Shown one piece after another: positions 55,101 to 63,370 of a stretch of 64,000 nt of DNA (its first letter is position 1; each line of letters begins with the position of its first letter). Position numbers and translations under genes: made by a program. The DNA is from Paenibacillus sp. DCT19 (GTDB taxonomy: Bacteria; Bacillota; Bacilli; Paenibacillales; Paenibacillaceae). The notes below the pieces were generated by a model. That model did not search any database, was not told the origin of the DNA, and saw nothing but the letters and a program-made list of their open reading frames with translations. The DNA is taken from the NCBI RefSeq assembly GCF_003268635.1, contig NZ_CP029639.1, forward strand, positions 4,351,501 to 4,415,500, given 5' to 3'.

Positions 55101-55212
55101 TCAATACTTACGACTTAACATCGTTCTCTACAGATGCATACTTTCTACTGTTCCGGACAGGATAAGGTTGTAACCAGAATCCTACTTGTTCAGATAAGGA
55201 GAGTGTGACAAC

Positions 55213-55449
55213 ATGGATCAAACAACTCGTGAAAGCTTCACCGCCGTGCAGAAGAATGGAGATGGAGATCTAACCGCCTTTCAAACTTCAACAGGTCGGG
55301 TGTTGGATTATCAACAGGCTCTGGCAGAAGTACAAGCTGGTGCGATTGCTGGAGTGAATGTGTTCAAGGGCAAGGATGGGGAGATGTATATCCGTGGTGA
55401 CGCCGATGGCGATCCAACGAATAATCTCGATCAACTGCCAAGTTTCTAA
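55213..55449 (+). CDS. DUF3892 family protein
   Basis: 78 aa. The DUF3892 pattern is complete: VQKNGDGDLTAFQTSTGRVL, a conserved Ala/Gly helix, then GEMYIRGDADGDPTNNLDQL. The function is unknown. AAGGAGAGTG precedes the ATG. Confidence 0.85.
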   Translation: MDQTTRESFTAVQKNGDGDLTAFQTSTGRVLDYQQALAEVQAGAIAGVNVFKGKDGEMYIRGDADGDPTNNLDQLPSF

Positions 55450-55475
55450 GTTGAGAGCATCTATCTGATATATGA

Positions 55476-55509
55476 AACGCTAATCCGTCTTAACGGGTTG
55501 GCGTTTTTG
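55476..55509 (+). terminator. Terminator of the DUF3892 gene
   Basis: AACGCTAATCCGT/ACGGGTTGGCGTT stem then TTTG. Confidence 0.8.
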
Positions 55510-55532
55510 ATTATTCCACCATTTTGCCTACT

Positions 55533-55814
55533 TTAATATTCCGTAAAATATTTCAAGGCATCCGCTTTAGGTTTGGGCGTATGAATCGGTGTAGACACCT
55601 GCTCCCATGCCTGCAATATCCGAATGCTTTCGAGTGTTGACTTGTTCTCCCAGTAAATATATTGTCTGCGCTCAAGCTCCTGCAGGGACTCTTGGATGAG
55701 CGCTTTACTTCTTCCCGTCTTGTTCTCCAGCTCATCCATACGAGGCATACGACGGCGCTGTCCCGCATAATTCACTATAATTCGTAAAACTTTACGATCA
55801 AAATCATTTAGCAT
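55533..55814 (-). CDS. Small winged-helix-like protein, second gene of LexA-box operon
   Basis: 93 aa. DFDRKVLRIIVNYAGQRRRM, then MDELENKTGRSKALIQESLQ, then ELERRQYIYW reads like a winged helix-turn-helix (recognition helix near 33-46). The function is unknown. Its ATG overlaps the end of the upstream 71-aa gene by 11 bp, so it is translationally coupled and shares the SOS-type promoter at 56039-56088. Confidence 0.75.
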   Translation of the reverse strand: MLNDFDRKVLRIIVNYAGQRRRMPRMDELENKTGRSKALIQESLQELERRQYIYWENKSTLESIRILQAWEQVSTPIHTPKPKADALKYFTEY

Positions 55815-56019
55815 AGTCCAGCTTCCCTTCCTTCTGAAGTACTGGCCGCCAGGCTAGAATCCCTTGTTCAAGAAATGTTCGGGGCACCCCATCTTTACCT
55901 GCGGATGCTTTAATCAAGCCACCCCGTACACTATTAATTCGAATCTGTCGCTGTGTAATGTGCCCTGCACGATCCATGTATACAAGCTCAACCATCTGAC
56001 CGATATATTTACCTAACAT
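55804..56019 (-). CDS. 71-aa WYL-like small protein, first gene of LexA-box operon
   Basis: MLGKYIGQMVELVYMDRAGH, then ITQRQIRINSVRGG, then PRTFLEQGILAWRPV resembles the small beta-barrel of WYL-type domains (short strands, a central QRxIR and a closing RTF...ILA), but the match is loose. GGAGGGG precedes the ATG. A promoter with two LexA-like boxes lies directly upstream, so the pair is likely induced by DNA damage. Confidence 0.7.
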   Translation of the reverse strand: MLGKYIGQMVELVYMDRAGHITQRQIRINSVRGGLIKASAGKDGVPRTFLEQGILAWRPVLQKEGKLDYAK

Positions 56020-56038
56020 TAACGACCCCTCCTAAATA

Positions 56039-56052
56039 AGAACGTATGTTTG
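56039..56052. promoter_or_regulatory. LexA-like box 2
   Basis: AGAACGTATGTTTG, close to CGAACRNRYGTTYC, at the expected start of transcription. Confidence 0.6.
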
Positions 56053-56058
56053 TTAATT

Positions 56059-56088
56059 ATTATATGCGAACATAAGTTCTTTATTCAA
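56059..56088 (-). promoter_or_regulatory. Promoter of the two-gene small operon
   Basis: Minus strand TTGAAT, 18-bp spacer, TATAAT. Confidence 0.75.
56067..56080. promoter_or_regulatory. LexA-like box 1
   Basis: CGAACATAAGTTCT: perfect GAAC-N4-GTTC core, inside the promoter spacer. Confidence 0.7.
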
Positions 56089-56111
56089 CAACTAAAAAAA
56101 GGATTCAAGTA

Positions 56112-56154
56112 AAAATAAAACCAGACCTCCCTTGGATCAGGGCAGCCTGGTTTC
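56112..56154 (-). terminator. Terminator of the secreted-protein pair
   Basis: Minus strand AAACCAGGCTGCCCTG...CAGGGAGGTCTGGTTT-type stem then TATTTTTA. Confidence 0.8.
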
Positions 56155-56188
56155 TATGGAGCGTTATCCGGTATAACGAACTTTATGC

Positions 56189-56512
56189 TCAATGTCGATC
56201 TGATTCTGTAAATTGTACGTTTTTCAATTGCTGGGTTGAAGGATTAAAATCAACATTGACATACACCGCGAATTCTTTACCGTCTTTGGCTCGTACCCAT
56301 AACTTGAATTGTTCCCTAGATTGATTAGCTGTAAGAGAGGTACGACCAATATGTTTATAATCCACAATATCGACATTATACTTGGTCTGGGTTTCCTTGA
56401 CCGCAATAATCCCCCACTTCGCATAATCCGGGATCGTCGTTTCAGTACCTGTTGCAAAAACTCCCGTAAAACTGAGAAGCACCGACATGAAGGTTACGAT
56501 GAGCATTTTCAT
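56189..56512 (-). CDS. DUF3889-like secreted protein
   Basis: 107 aa. Signal peptide about 1-22, then DYAKWGIIAVKETQTKYN, VDIVDYKHIGRT, FKLWVRAKDGKEFAVYVNVD: the pattern of DUF3889. The function is unknown. AAGGAG sits 8 nt before ATG 56512. The small secreted protein gene upstream ends about 50 bp before it. Confidence 0.8.
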   Translation of the reverse strand: MKMLIVTFMSVLLSFTGVFATGTETTIPDYAKWGIIAVKETQTKYNVDIVDYKHIGRTSLTANQSREQFKLWVRAKDGKEFAVYVNVDFNPSTQQLKNVQFTESDRH

Positions 56513-56565
56513 TTTACTCACTCCTTGGGATTGTTTCCCGTTAGCCTGCCCTGCCGGAGCTTCGT

Positions 56566-56859
56566 TTACACTAAAGAGGTTAAGATAAAAGTGACTGGGT
56601 GCCGAAACCAGAGAAGCATACTGATAATGATTTCATACCGAGTCGTTGAAGGATCAAAGCTCATTCCCCAATCGCCAGACCACAAATTTGCTTTAGGTAA
56701 CTCGTCCTTCGTCTGTTCAAGACCATACTTTTCGGCTATGGCATCCCTCGTTTGCTGATCAAGCTTAACTTCACTCGTCACACTTGCCTCAGCGTTTCCT
56801 AACCCCACATTTACGAATAAAAGAATCATCCAACCTACGATTATCCAACTTTTACGCAC
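56566..56859 (-). CDS. Small secreted or membrane protein
   Basis: 97 aa, GTG start with AAAGGAG upstream. A signal-like helix (WMILLFVNVGLGNAEA) precedes a hydrophilic region and a second hydrophobic end (LLWFRHPVTFILTSLV). The odd tail may reflect another lost base; no clear continuation was found. It forms a pair with the DUF3889 gene. Confidence 0.55.
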   Translation of the reverse strand: MRKSWIIVGWMILLFVNVGLGNAEASVTSEVKLDQQTRDAIAEKYGLEQTKDELPKANLWSGDWGMSFDPSTTRYEIIISMLLWFRHPVTFILTSLV

Positions 56860-56921
56860 TCACCATTTCTCCTTTTATCCTGAAAACAACTGAATGTCTG
56901 TTCTTTATTGATCCTTTTTCT

Positions 56922-57251
56922 TTATTGATCTTTGTTCTTTACATCCATGACAACTTGAAAGCCCTTCGCTTTACCACTGAGGTATCCCTGTTCATAAAAA
57001 TCAATTCCATCAGGAGTTATTGTAATTGCCACCATTTCATCATCATTTTCTACAGAATTGGCTACGATATATTTTCGCTCTAATAAATATGTTATGGATC
57101 TATGTTTTTCTATGTGTTCCGTTTGGTAAAATGCGCTTTTGGGAACAACGACAGCTTCAGTTTTCGTAAACCATACAGAATAAATTTCTGCCAAAATATC
57201 GTACCTTTCTTGTATCCTCTCTTTTATCGCTATTTCCAGTTCATCAAACAT
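56922..57251 (-). CDS. Uncharacterised 109-aa protein
   Basis: No family assigned. The N-terminal helix is charged (ELEIAIKERIQERYDILAEI); the rest alternates helix and strand like a winged helix (YLLERKYIVANSVENDDEMV, then AITITPDGIDFYEQG). AAAGGAGATATTAAAA precedes the ATG. Single gene, divergent from the manganese catalase. Confidence 0.7.
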   Translation of the reverse strand: MFDELEIAIKERIQERYDILAEIYSVWFTKTEAVVVPKSAFYQTEHIEKHRSITYLLERKYIVANSVENDDEMVAITITPDGIDFYEQGYLSGKAKGFQVVMDVKNKDQ

Positions 57252-57482
57252 TTTTAATATCTCCTTTATAAAAGGTGTATTCCACTTAGACTTATATCGA
57301 ATTGTACATAAATTTCACCACATTGGAAATAACAAGACTAAACTCAATTACACTACGTGGTTCATCCTTCATTAGAACCATTTATGTATAAAATTGTTTA
57401 ATTGAATCAATGTAAGTGTAATAGGCAAGTGACAGAACGACTTCACTGATCTAGCACCTATTCTAGAGGAGGTTACATTTGA

Positions 57483-58385
57483 ATGTTCAAACGCATGGAT
57501 GAAATCGCAATTGAAATTCCTGATGTCGAGAAGCCGGATCCGAACGCAGCCGCAGCGATACAAGAATTGTTGGGTGGTAAATTCGGAGAAATGTCAACAT
57601 TGAACAACTACCTCTATCAGTCCTTTAATTTCCGCTCCAAAGAGAAGTTGAAGCCGTTCTATGACCTGGTGATGAGTATTACTGCGGAAGAACTAGGCCA
57701 TGTTGAGCTCGTGTCACACGGCATTAACAAATGTCTTAGAGGCTCAACGGAGTACAAAGAGCCTGATGACACACCGCTAGGTTCAGTGAAGGATGCCCGC
57801 CTCTCGTATCACTTCCTGGCAGGGGCACAAGGGGCGATGCCTTTCGATTCGATGGGGAATCCATGGACGGGCGCTAACGTCTTCAACAGCGGCAATCTCG
57901 TCGAGGATTTACTGCACAACTTCTTCCTTGAATGTGGTGCACGTACCCATAAAATGAAAGTGTATGAAATGACCGATCATCCTGCGGCACGAGAAGTTGT
58001 AGGTTTCCTGCTCGTTCGCGGCGGCGTCCATGTTGTCGCTTATGCTAAAGCATTGGAGATCGCAACCGGCGTCAATGTAACAAAGCTGGTTCCGATTCCT
58101 TCTTTGAACAATAAAGCCTTTAATGAGACTCGAAAATATGAAGATAAAGGCGTACACACCAAGCTGTATACGTGGAGTGATAACGATTTTAATGCCATCA
58201 ATCAGATTTGGAAAGGAACTCACCCTGAAGATGGGCTGCCTTTAGAAGTTATTCAAGGTGCTCCTGAAGGTGTTCCTATTCCTGAAGCTCCTCCGGTGGA
58301 GGAAGAGTTTGCTCCAGGCATTTCACAAGAGGACTTCAAGGAGATTGCACGCCGCCTCAAAATGGCCGGCAATATTACAGATTAA
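57483..58385 (+). CDS. Manganese catalase
   Basis: 300-aa non-haem catalase disproportionating H2O2 with a di-manganese centre. Expected ligands are visible: Glu36 (GGKFGEMSTLNNYLYQSFNF), Glu70 and His73 (ITAEELGHVEL), Glu150 (NFFLECGARTHKMK) and His183 (RGGVHVVAYAKALE). It resembles the cytosolic/spore-coat CotJC superfamily but is longer, with a Pro/Glu-rich tail (PEAPPVEEEFAPG). AGAGGAGGTT precedes the ATG. GTTTAA and GTGTAA near 57396-57421 weakly resemble a stress-sigma promoter. Confidence 0.93.
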   Translation: MFKRMDEIAIEIPDVEKPDPNAAAAIQELLGGKFGEMSTLNNYLYQSFNFRSKEKLKPFYDLVMSITAEELGHVELVSHGINKCLRGSTEYKEPDDTPLGSVKDARLSYHFLAGAQGAMPFDSMGNPWTGANVFNSGNLVEDLLHNFFLECGARTHKMKVYEMTDHPAAREVVGFLLVRGGVHVVAYAKALEIATGVNVTKLVPIPSLNNKAFNETRKYEDKGVHTKLYTWSDNDFNAINQIWKGTHPEDGLPLEVIQGAPEGVPIPEAPPVEEEFAPGISQEDFKEIARRLKMAGNITD

Positions 58386-58441
58386 GCTGGTTTCTTATGA
58401 AATGTCGTTTATTCCATACAACGGATAAAGCATAAAGTAAT

Positions 58442-58484
58442 GCCCCAGCTCCTGCTCATTGCATGGAAATGAGGGCTTTTTTGC
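58442..58484 (+). terminator. Terminator of the manganese catalase gene
   Basis: GCCC...CTCATT/AATGAG...GGGC stem then TTTTTT. Confidence 0.7.
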
Positions 58485-58512
58485 TTTTGTATTTCACTTG
58501 TAATCTATCCGA

Positions 58513-58827
58513 TTATTTAGTTTTTGCCTGCTTATACATGTATCTTCCCCAGATTACCAACGTGACACATAACAAAATGGCACAGTAGGCCCACACAAAC
58601 AACATCGCAAGCCCCAATCCAATATTTGCATCCAGACGTTCATCGAACATCTCCGTATACAGTGAAAATCCAAGGGGCACTGCTCCCACAACAAACAGTC
58701 CAATCAGCCCAGCACCCCAGCGTTTTAACGCCCAGCCAGTTCCGCCGCTGGAGAGCTTCCGAATACCTTGGATCAAAAGCATTAGAATGATAATAAATCC
58801 AGCACAGGTTATCAGTATTTTCAGCAT
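58513..58827 (-). CDS. Three-helix membrane protein
   Basis: 104 aa with three membrane helices (about 3-20, 38-58 and 72-96) and a short basic end (YMYKQAKTK). No family recognised. AGGAGGTAACGAAA precedes the ATG. Confidence 0.7.
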   Translation of the reverse strand: MLKILITCAGFIIILMLLIQGIRKLSSGGTGWALKRWGAGLIGLFVVGAVPLGFSLYTEMFDERLDANIGLGLAMLFVWAYCAILLCVTLVIWGRYMYKQAKTK

Positions 58828-58850
58828 TTTCGTTACCTCCTTCTATAGAA

Positions 58851-59003
58851 TCAGGATGCATAATAATATTTCATTTCACTATTTTGGATATATTCATGAA
58901 CGACCTTAATCACATATGACATATGACTGATATATAAAATTACCCATTTCGCATGCACATACCACAATCCTTCTCTATACCAATCAATGAGTCCCTTCGC
59001 CAT
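58851..59003 (-). CDS. Possible 50-aa protein
   Basis: ATG at 59003 with GGGGAGG just upstream. Aromatic-rich (WYREGLWYVHAKWVILYISH) and ends 23 bp before the next gene's start, on the same strand. It may be a small membrane-associated protein or a chance frame. Confidence 0.35.
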   Translation of the reverse strand: MAKGLIDWYREGLWYVHAKWVILYISHMSYVIKVVHEYIQNSEMKYYYAS

Positions 59004-59074
59004 CAACCTCCCCTTCTCACTCATTTGTTGTATACGTATCATCTAACCATACGCTAGTCTCATTTCATTCATAA

Positions 59075-59119
59075 CAAAAAAGCCACCACCTCGACTCCTT
59101 CCAAGCCGCGGCGATGGCA
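59075..59119 (-). terminator. Terminator of the permease-exporter operon
   Basis: Minus strand GCCATCGCC...GGTGGTGGC stem (with G-U pairs) then TTTTTTG. Confidence 0.7.
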
Positions 59120-59162
59120 CATATAGAACTTCCTCTAAACAATTCTAGAACTACGTCACAAG

Positions 59163-60886
59163 TTATGCCCCAAACTGTGCGTAATGCAGACGACTATACA
59201 CGCCTCCTGCGGCCAGTAATTCATCATGACGTCCTTCTTCGGTAATACCCTGCTCAGCCACAACGATAATGCGGTCAGCATTCTTAATCGTAGCCAGTCG
59301 GTGAGCAATGACAAGTGTTGTCCGACCTTCAGACAATTCAGCAAGAGATTGCTGAATCGCTGCTTCTGTTTCGGTATCCAGTGCGGATGTCGCTTCGTCC
59401 AGAATTAGAATAGGTGGGTTCTTCAGGAACATTCGTGCAATGGATAAACGCTGCTTCTGTCCTCCTGATAACTTCACGCCACGCTCACCAATTAACGTAT
59501 CCAGACCTTCAGGCATGGACAAAATCAAGCTTTCCATCTGGGCGCGACGAGCCGCCATCCAGATCTCTTCTTCACTCGCATCCAATTTCCCATATGCGAT
59601 ATTCTCACGAATCGTGCCATCAAACAGGAATACATCTTGTTGAACGATACCGATCTGGCCACGCAATGAATCCAGTGTCATATTCCGGATCTCCTGTCCG
59701 TCGATCAAGATGCGTCCTTCCAACACATCATAGAAACGAGGAAGTAGACTACATAGCGTTGTTTTACCTGCTCCTGACGGCCCCACAAGCGCTACCGTTT
59801 CACCAGCTCGAATACTGAGATTAACGTTTCTGAGTACAGGCTCCTGATCCGGCTCATCGGAATAACCGAAGGTCACTTGCTCGTAGCGGATATCTCCACG
59901 TAGCTGTGACACTTTCACTGCGCCAGGACGATCTTCTACATCAGGCTCCATATCAAGCAGATCTGTATACCGTTTGAAGCCTGCCATTCCTTTTGGATAG
60001 GTCTCAATGACGGAATTAATCTTCTGGATTGGCGTTAGGAATACGTTAGATAACATAATAAATGCAATAAATTGACCGTAACTCATGTCCCCTGAATGAC
60101 AAACCATGTTCCACATACAAGTACAAAGAGGGAAACAAGCTTCATTAACATATAACTGATGGATGAATTCCACGCCATGATCTTGTAAGCAATCAACTTG
60201 GTTTGACGGAAACGACTATTGTTAACTGCAAATTGTGCTTTCTCATGCTCTTCATTAGCAAAAGCTTGAACAACACGAATACCTGTTACATTGTTTTCTA
60301 CACGAGCATTGAAATCGGCGATATCTCCGAACATTCGGCTAAACGCTTTGGACATCTTACTACCGAAGTATAAGGATATATAGATAATTAATGGCACAAT
60401 GATAAATGTTAAAATAGCAAGGTTACCATTAATGCTCATCATGATGCTGAATGCACCCACCAATGTCATCACGGCAATAAATACATCCTCTGGGCCATGA
60501 TGGGCAATCTCGCCAATATCCATCAGGTCATTCGTCATTCGGGAGACCAAATGACCCGTTTTCGTATTATCGAAGAAACGGAATGATAACTTCTGCACAT
60601 GATCAAACAATTTTTTACGCATATCCGTCTCAATATTAATCCCCAGTTTATGACCCCAGTAGGTTACCACATAGTTCATGAAAGAACTGAGAAAGTACAC
60701 ACCGAGCAATCCAAGACATGCCCATAAAATCCAGTCCCAGCGCCCTCCTGGTAGCAATTCATCCACGACTTTGTTTACAGCTAGCGGAAAAGCAAGCTCT
60801 AAAGCTGCTACGAAAATCGCACAGCTAAAGTCTAGAATAAATAGTTTTTTGTAAGGCTTATAGTAGGCCATAAAACGGCGAAGCAT
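59163..60886 (-). pseudogene. ABC exporter (MDR/lipid type), frameshifted
   Basis: About 574-aa half transporter with a six-helix membrane domain fused to an ATPase. The membrane half from MLRRFMAYYKPYKKLF to CGTWFVIQG is one frame; DMSYGQFIAFIMLSNVF and the ATPase are another. Adding one G to the run at 60089-60092 joins them. ATPase motifs: Walker A GPSGAGKTT, signature LSGGQKQR, Walker B ILILDEATSALD, H-loop VIAHRL. It would export a lipid, peptide or siderophore as a dimer. AGGGGG precedes the ATG. Third gene of the iron-permease block. Confidence 0.88.
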
Positions 60887-60931
60887 ATACAGATTTCCCC
60901 CTTATAGCAACCACTCCATTATGATTACTTT

Positions 60932-61962
60932 CTATTTCGTCCTGCTCAAGAGATACAAGAAATATGGTGCACCAATAATTGAAACTAAAATACCCGCTGC
61001 CATCTCAGAAGGCTGTAAAATGACGCGTCCTACCGTGTCTGCCACCAGAACCAGCAACGAACCGATTAAAGCAGATGCAGGCAGAAGAAATTGATGTTTG
61101 GGTCCGACCAAACGACGAGCCAGATGCGGACCAATGAGTCCAACAAACCCAATACCGCCACTAACGGATACACATGATCCAGCAAGCCCCACGGCTGCAG
61201 CCAATAAAATTAAACGTTCCCGGTTTACCGGCGTACCAAGGCCGGTTGCTGTCTGATCCCAAGATTAAGGACATTAAGGACACGAGCTTTATATAGTACC
61301 AATGGAACCAAAATGATGATAAACGGCAATAACGCTCCTACAAACTTCCAGTTTGAACCCCAGATACTACCCGCCATCCAAGTGGCTACGAACTGATATT
61401 TCTCCGGGCTTAGTCTAAGGGTTAGCACGATCATTGCGGAACTAATCCCTGCCGCTACCCCAATACCTGTGAGCAGCATACGCGTAGGCATGATGCCCTC
61501 TCCCTTTTTATAAGAGAGTACGTAAATAATGAATGCAGCAAAGCTTGAACCGATCAATGCCAAGATCGGCAGCAAAAATATAGGAGCCGCTGTCGTTGTA
61601 GGAAAAAATGAAACAAACAGCATGACGACAAGTCCAGCTCCTGCGTTAATCCCCAGGATACCTGGATCTGCCAACGCATTGCGTGATACCCCCTGCAAAA
61701 TCGCGCCTGATAAAGCAAGTCCAGCCCCAACCAATACAGCAATGACAATTCGCGGCAAACGAAATTCAAAGAGGATTAGCTCTTGCTTGGGTGTCCCAGC
61801 TCCAAACAATGTTTTCAATACTTCAATAGCTGATAGCTTGGTAAAGCCCGTGTTCATGCTTATGATGAATGCAGATATAATTAGCGCACCAAGCACCAAT
61901 AGAACAATCGTGCTTTTTATTCTCTTCTTACGCTCTGTTCCAACCATACTTGAGGATGCCAT
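60932..61962 (-). pseudogene. FecCD-type iron-siderophore permease, frameshifted
   Basis: About 343-aa inner-membrane permease. The first frame has RLPRIVIAVLVGAGLALSGA, then LQGVSRNALADPGILGINAG, ending NVLNLG. The second continues DQTATGLGTPVNRERL to VGLIGPHLARRLVG and the C-terminal ILVSIIGAPYFLYLLSRTK. One G added at 61258-61260 restores the protein. It would pair with the upstream permease for ferric-siderophore uptake. Two bases separate it from that gene. Confidence 0.9.
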
Positions 61963-61964
61963 CT

Positions 61965-63020
61965 TTACAGAGCTCTCCTTTCTTTCCGCGCCAAATACAG
62001 GAAGAAGGGTACCCCGATGAGGGCAACCAGAGCGCCTATTGGCATCTCGTATGGCGGGTTAATCATGCGTGCAGCCAGATCTGCAAATACAATCAGCAGA
62101 CTTCCCAAAACGGCCGAACAAGGAATAATCCAACGATAATCTACTCCAACCAGCTTACGGGTAAGATGGGGAATGATAAGTCCAACGAAACCAACAGCTC
62201 CAACGATGGATACTGCTGTTCCTGCCAGAATAAGCACAACAACAAGACCCACGAGCTTAATGAGACCTGTACGTTGACCTAGTCCCATTGCGATTTCTTC
62301 CCCGAGACTTAGCAGGGTAATCGATCGAGAGATGATCAAGCCTCCAATGAGCGCAAGTACCACCCAAGGGAACATAATCTCAAGTTGAGACCACTTGGTT
62401 CCTGCAACACCACCTGCTGTCCAGAAGGCGATATCTTGTCCAACTCTGTAATACAATGCAATCCCTTCGCTAAAAGCAGACAACATTGCGGTTACCGCAG
62501 CACCAGCCAAGACGAGTCGCAGAGGTGTGAGACCCGATTTGGATGCTGCACCGAAACCGTAGACGAGCAGAACCCCGAGCCCTGCCCCGAGGAAGCAATA
62601 CATAATGATGTACATATACGACAGACCTGGGAAAAATGCAAAACAGATTGCAAGCGCGAACCCTGCACCTGCGTTCAGTCCGAGCAATCCCGAATCCGCA
62701 AGCGGATTACGAGTCATCCCTTGCATAATCGCGCCAGCTACAGCGAAGCAGGCACCGACCATTGCACCACCTAAAATTCGTGGTAACCGAATTTCCCAAA
62801 TGATCTGATGTTGGTTAATATCCGGATTAAAGTTGAAGATGGCTTCCCATACCACACCCAACTTGATACTTGCAGCTCCGAAAGAAACGGATAACGCCAT
62901 GCTCAACACAAGTAATATGGTTCCGCCGATCAAGATTAGCGTTGCAGCCCAGGGACGAGTATGTATTTTGGCTGTCGGCGATTCTGTGTTCTGACTTGCT
63001 GATGAATCTTGAGGAATCAT
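61965..63020 (-). CDS. FecCD-type iron-siderophore permease
   Basis: 351-aa permease with about nine to ten helices. Family motifs are intact: IRLPRILGGAMVGACFAVAG, then MQGMTRNPLADSGLLGLNAG, VGFVGLIIPHLTRKLVG and IGALVALIGVPFFLYL. It is partner to the following permease. Neither a substrate-binding lipoprotein nor a FecE-type ATPase is in the block; in B. subtilis several such permeases share the ATPase YusV encoded elsewhere. A Fur-like box lies 78 bp upstream. Confidence 0.93.
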   Translation of the reverse strand: MIPQDSSASQNTESPTAKIHTRPWAATLILIGGTILLVLSMALSVSFGAASIKLGVVWEAIFNFNPDINQHQIIWEIRLPRILGGAMVGACFAVAGAIMQGMTRNPLADSGLLGLNAGAGFALAICFAFFPGLSYMYIIMYCFLGAGLGVLLVYGFGAASKSGLTPLRLVLAGAAVTAMLSAFSEGIALYYRVGQDIAFWTAGGVAGTKWSQLEIMFPWVVLALIGGLIISRSITLLSLGEEIAMGLGQRTGLIKLVGLVVVLILAGTAVSIVGAVGFVGLIIPHLTRKLVGVDYRWIIPCSAVLGSLLIVFADLAARMINPPYEMPIGALVALIGVPFFLYLARKERRAL

Positions 63021-63097
63021 ATGCTGTCACCCGCGTTATGAGTGCAAACCGATTCTATGTACATAACAATCACCCCTCTGTAAATACCGAACTTTAA

Positions 63098-63112
63098 TGA
63101 TATTGATTCTCA
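63098..63112. promoter_or_regulatory. Fur-like box upstream of the permease block
   Basis: TGATATTGATTCTCA against the 7-1-7 consensus TGATAATNATTATCA: two mismatches. Confidence 0.65.
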
Positions 63113-63253
63113 TTCCCATACAACATTGTATGTCAATGAACGATTTCTCGCAATGGACAAAATGGACAAGTTTGTTGCACTTATTTTCATGGACACCAAA
63201 ATAAAGGCATAAAAACTTGAGAATCAGCAGTCCACAGCTGATTTCTCTAACAC

Positions 63254-63291
63254 GAAAAAAAGCCATACTGGAAAAAAATCCAGTGTGGCTA
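63254..63291 (-). terminator. Terminator of the GDPD gene
   Basis: Minus strand AGCCACACTGGA/TCCAGTATGGCT stem then TTTTTTT. Confidence 0.85.
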
Positions 63292-63370
63292 TATGTAGAA
63301 TGATACGTCTGCACGATGTGTCGTGCGTTATTTCTTTATTCATTTTACCAATACAATATGAAAAAGATGA

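Larger units (their letters stand above)
63021..63370. other. Gap upstream of the permease block
   Basis: About 350 bp: Fur-like box and operon promoter region on the left, terminator of the phosphodiesterase gene on the right. No gene. Confidence 0.6.
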
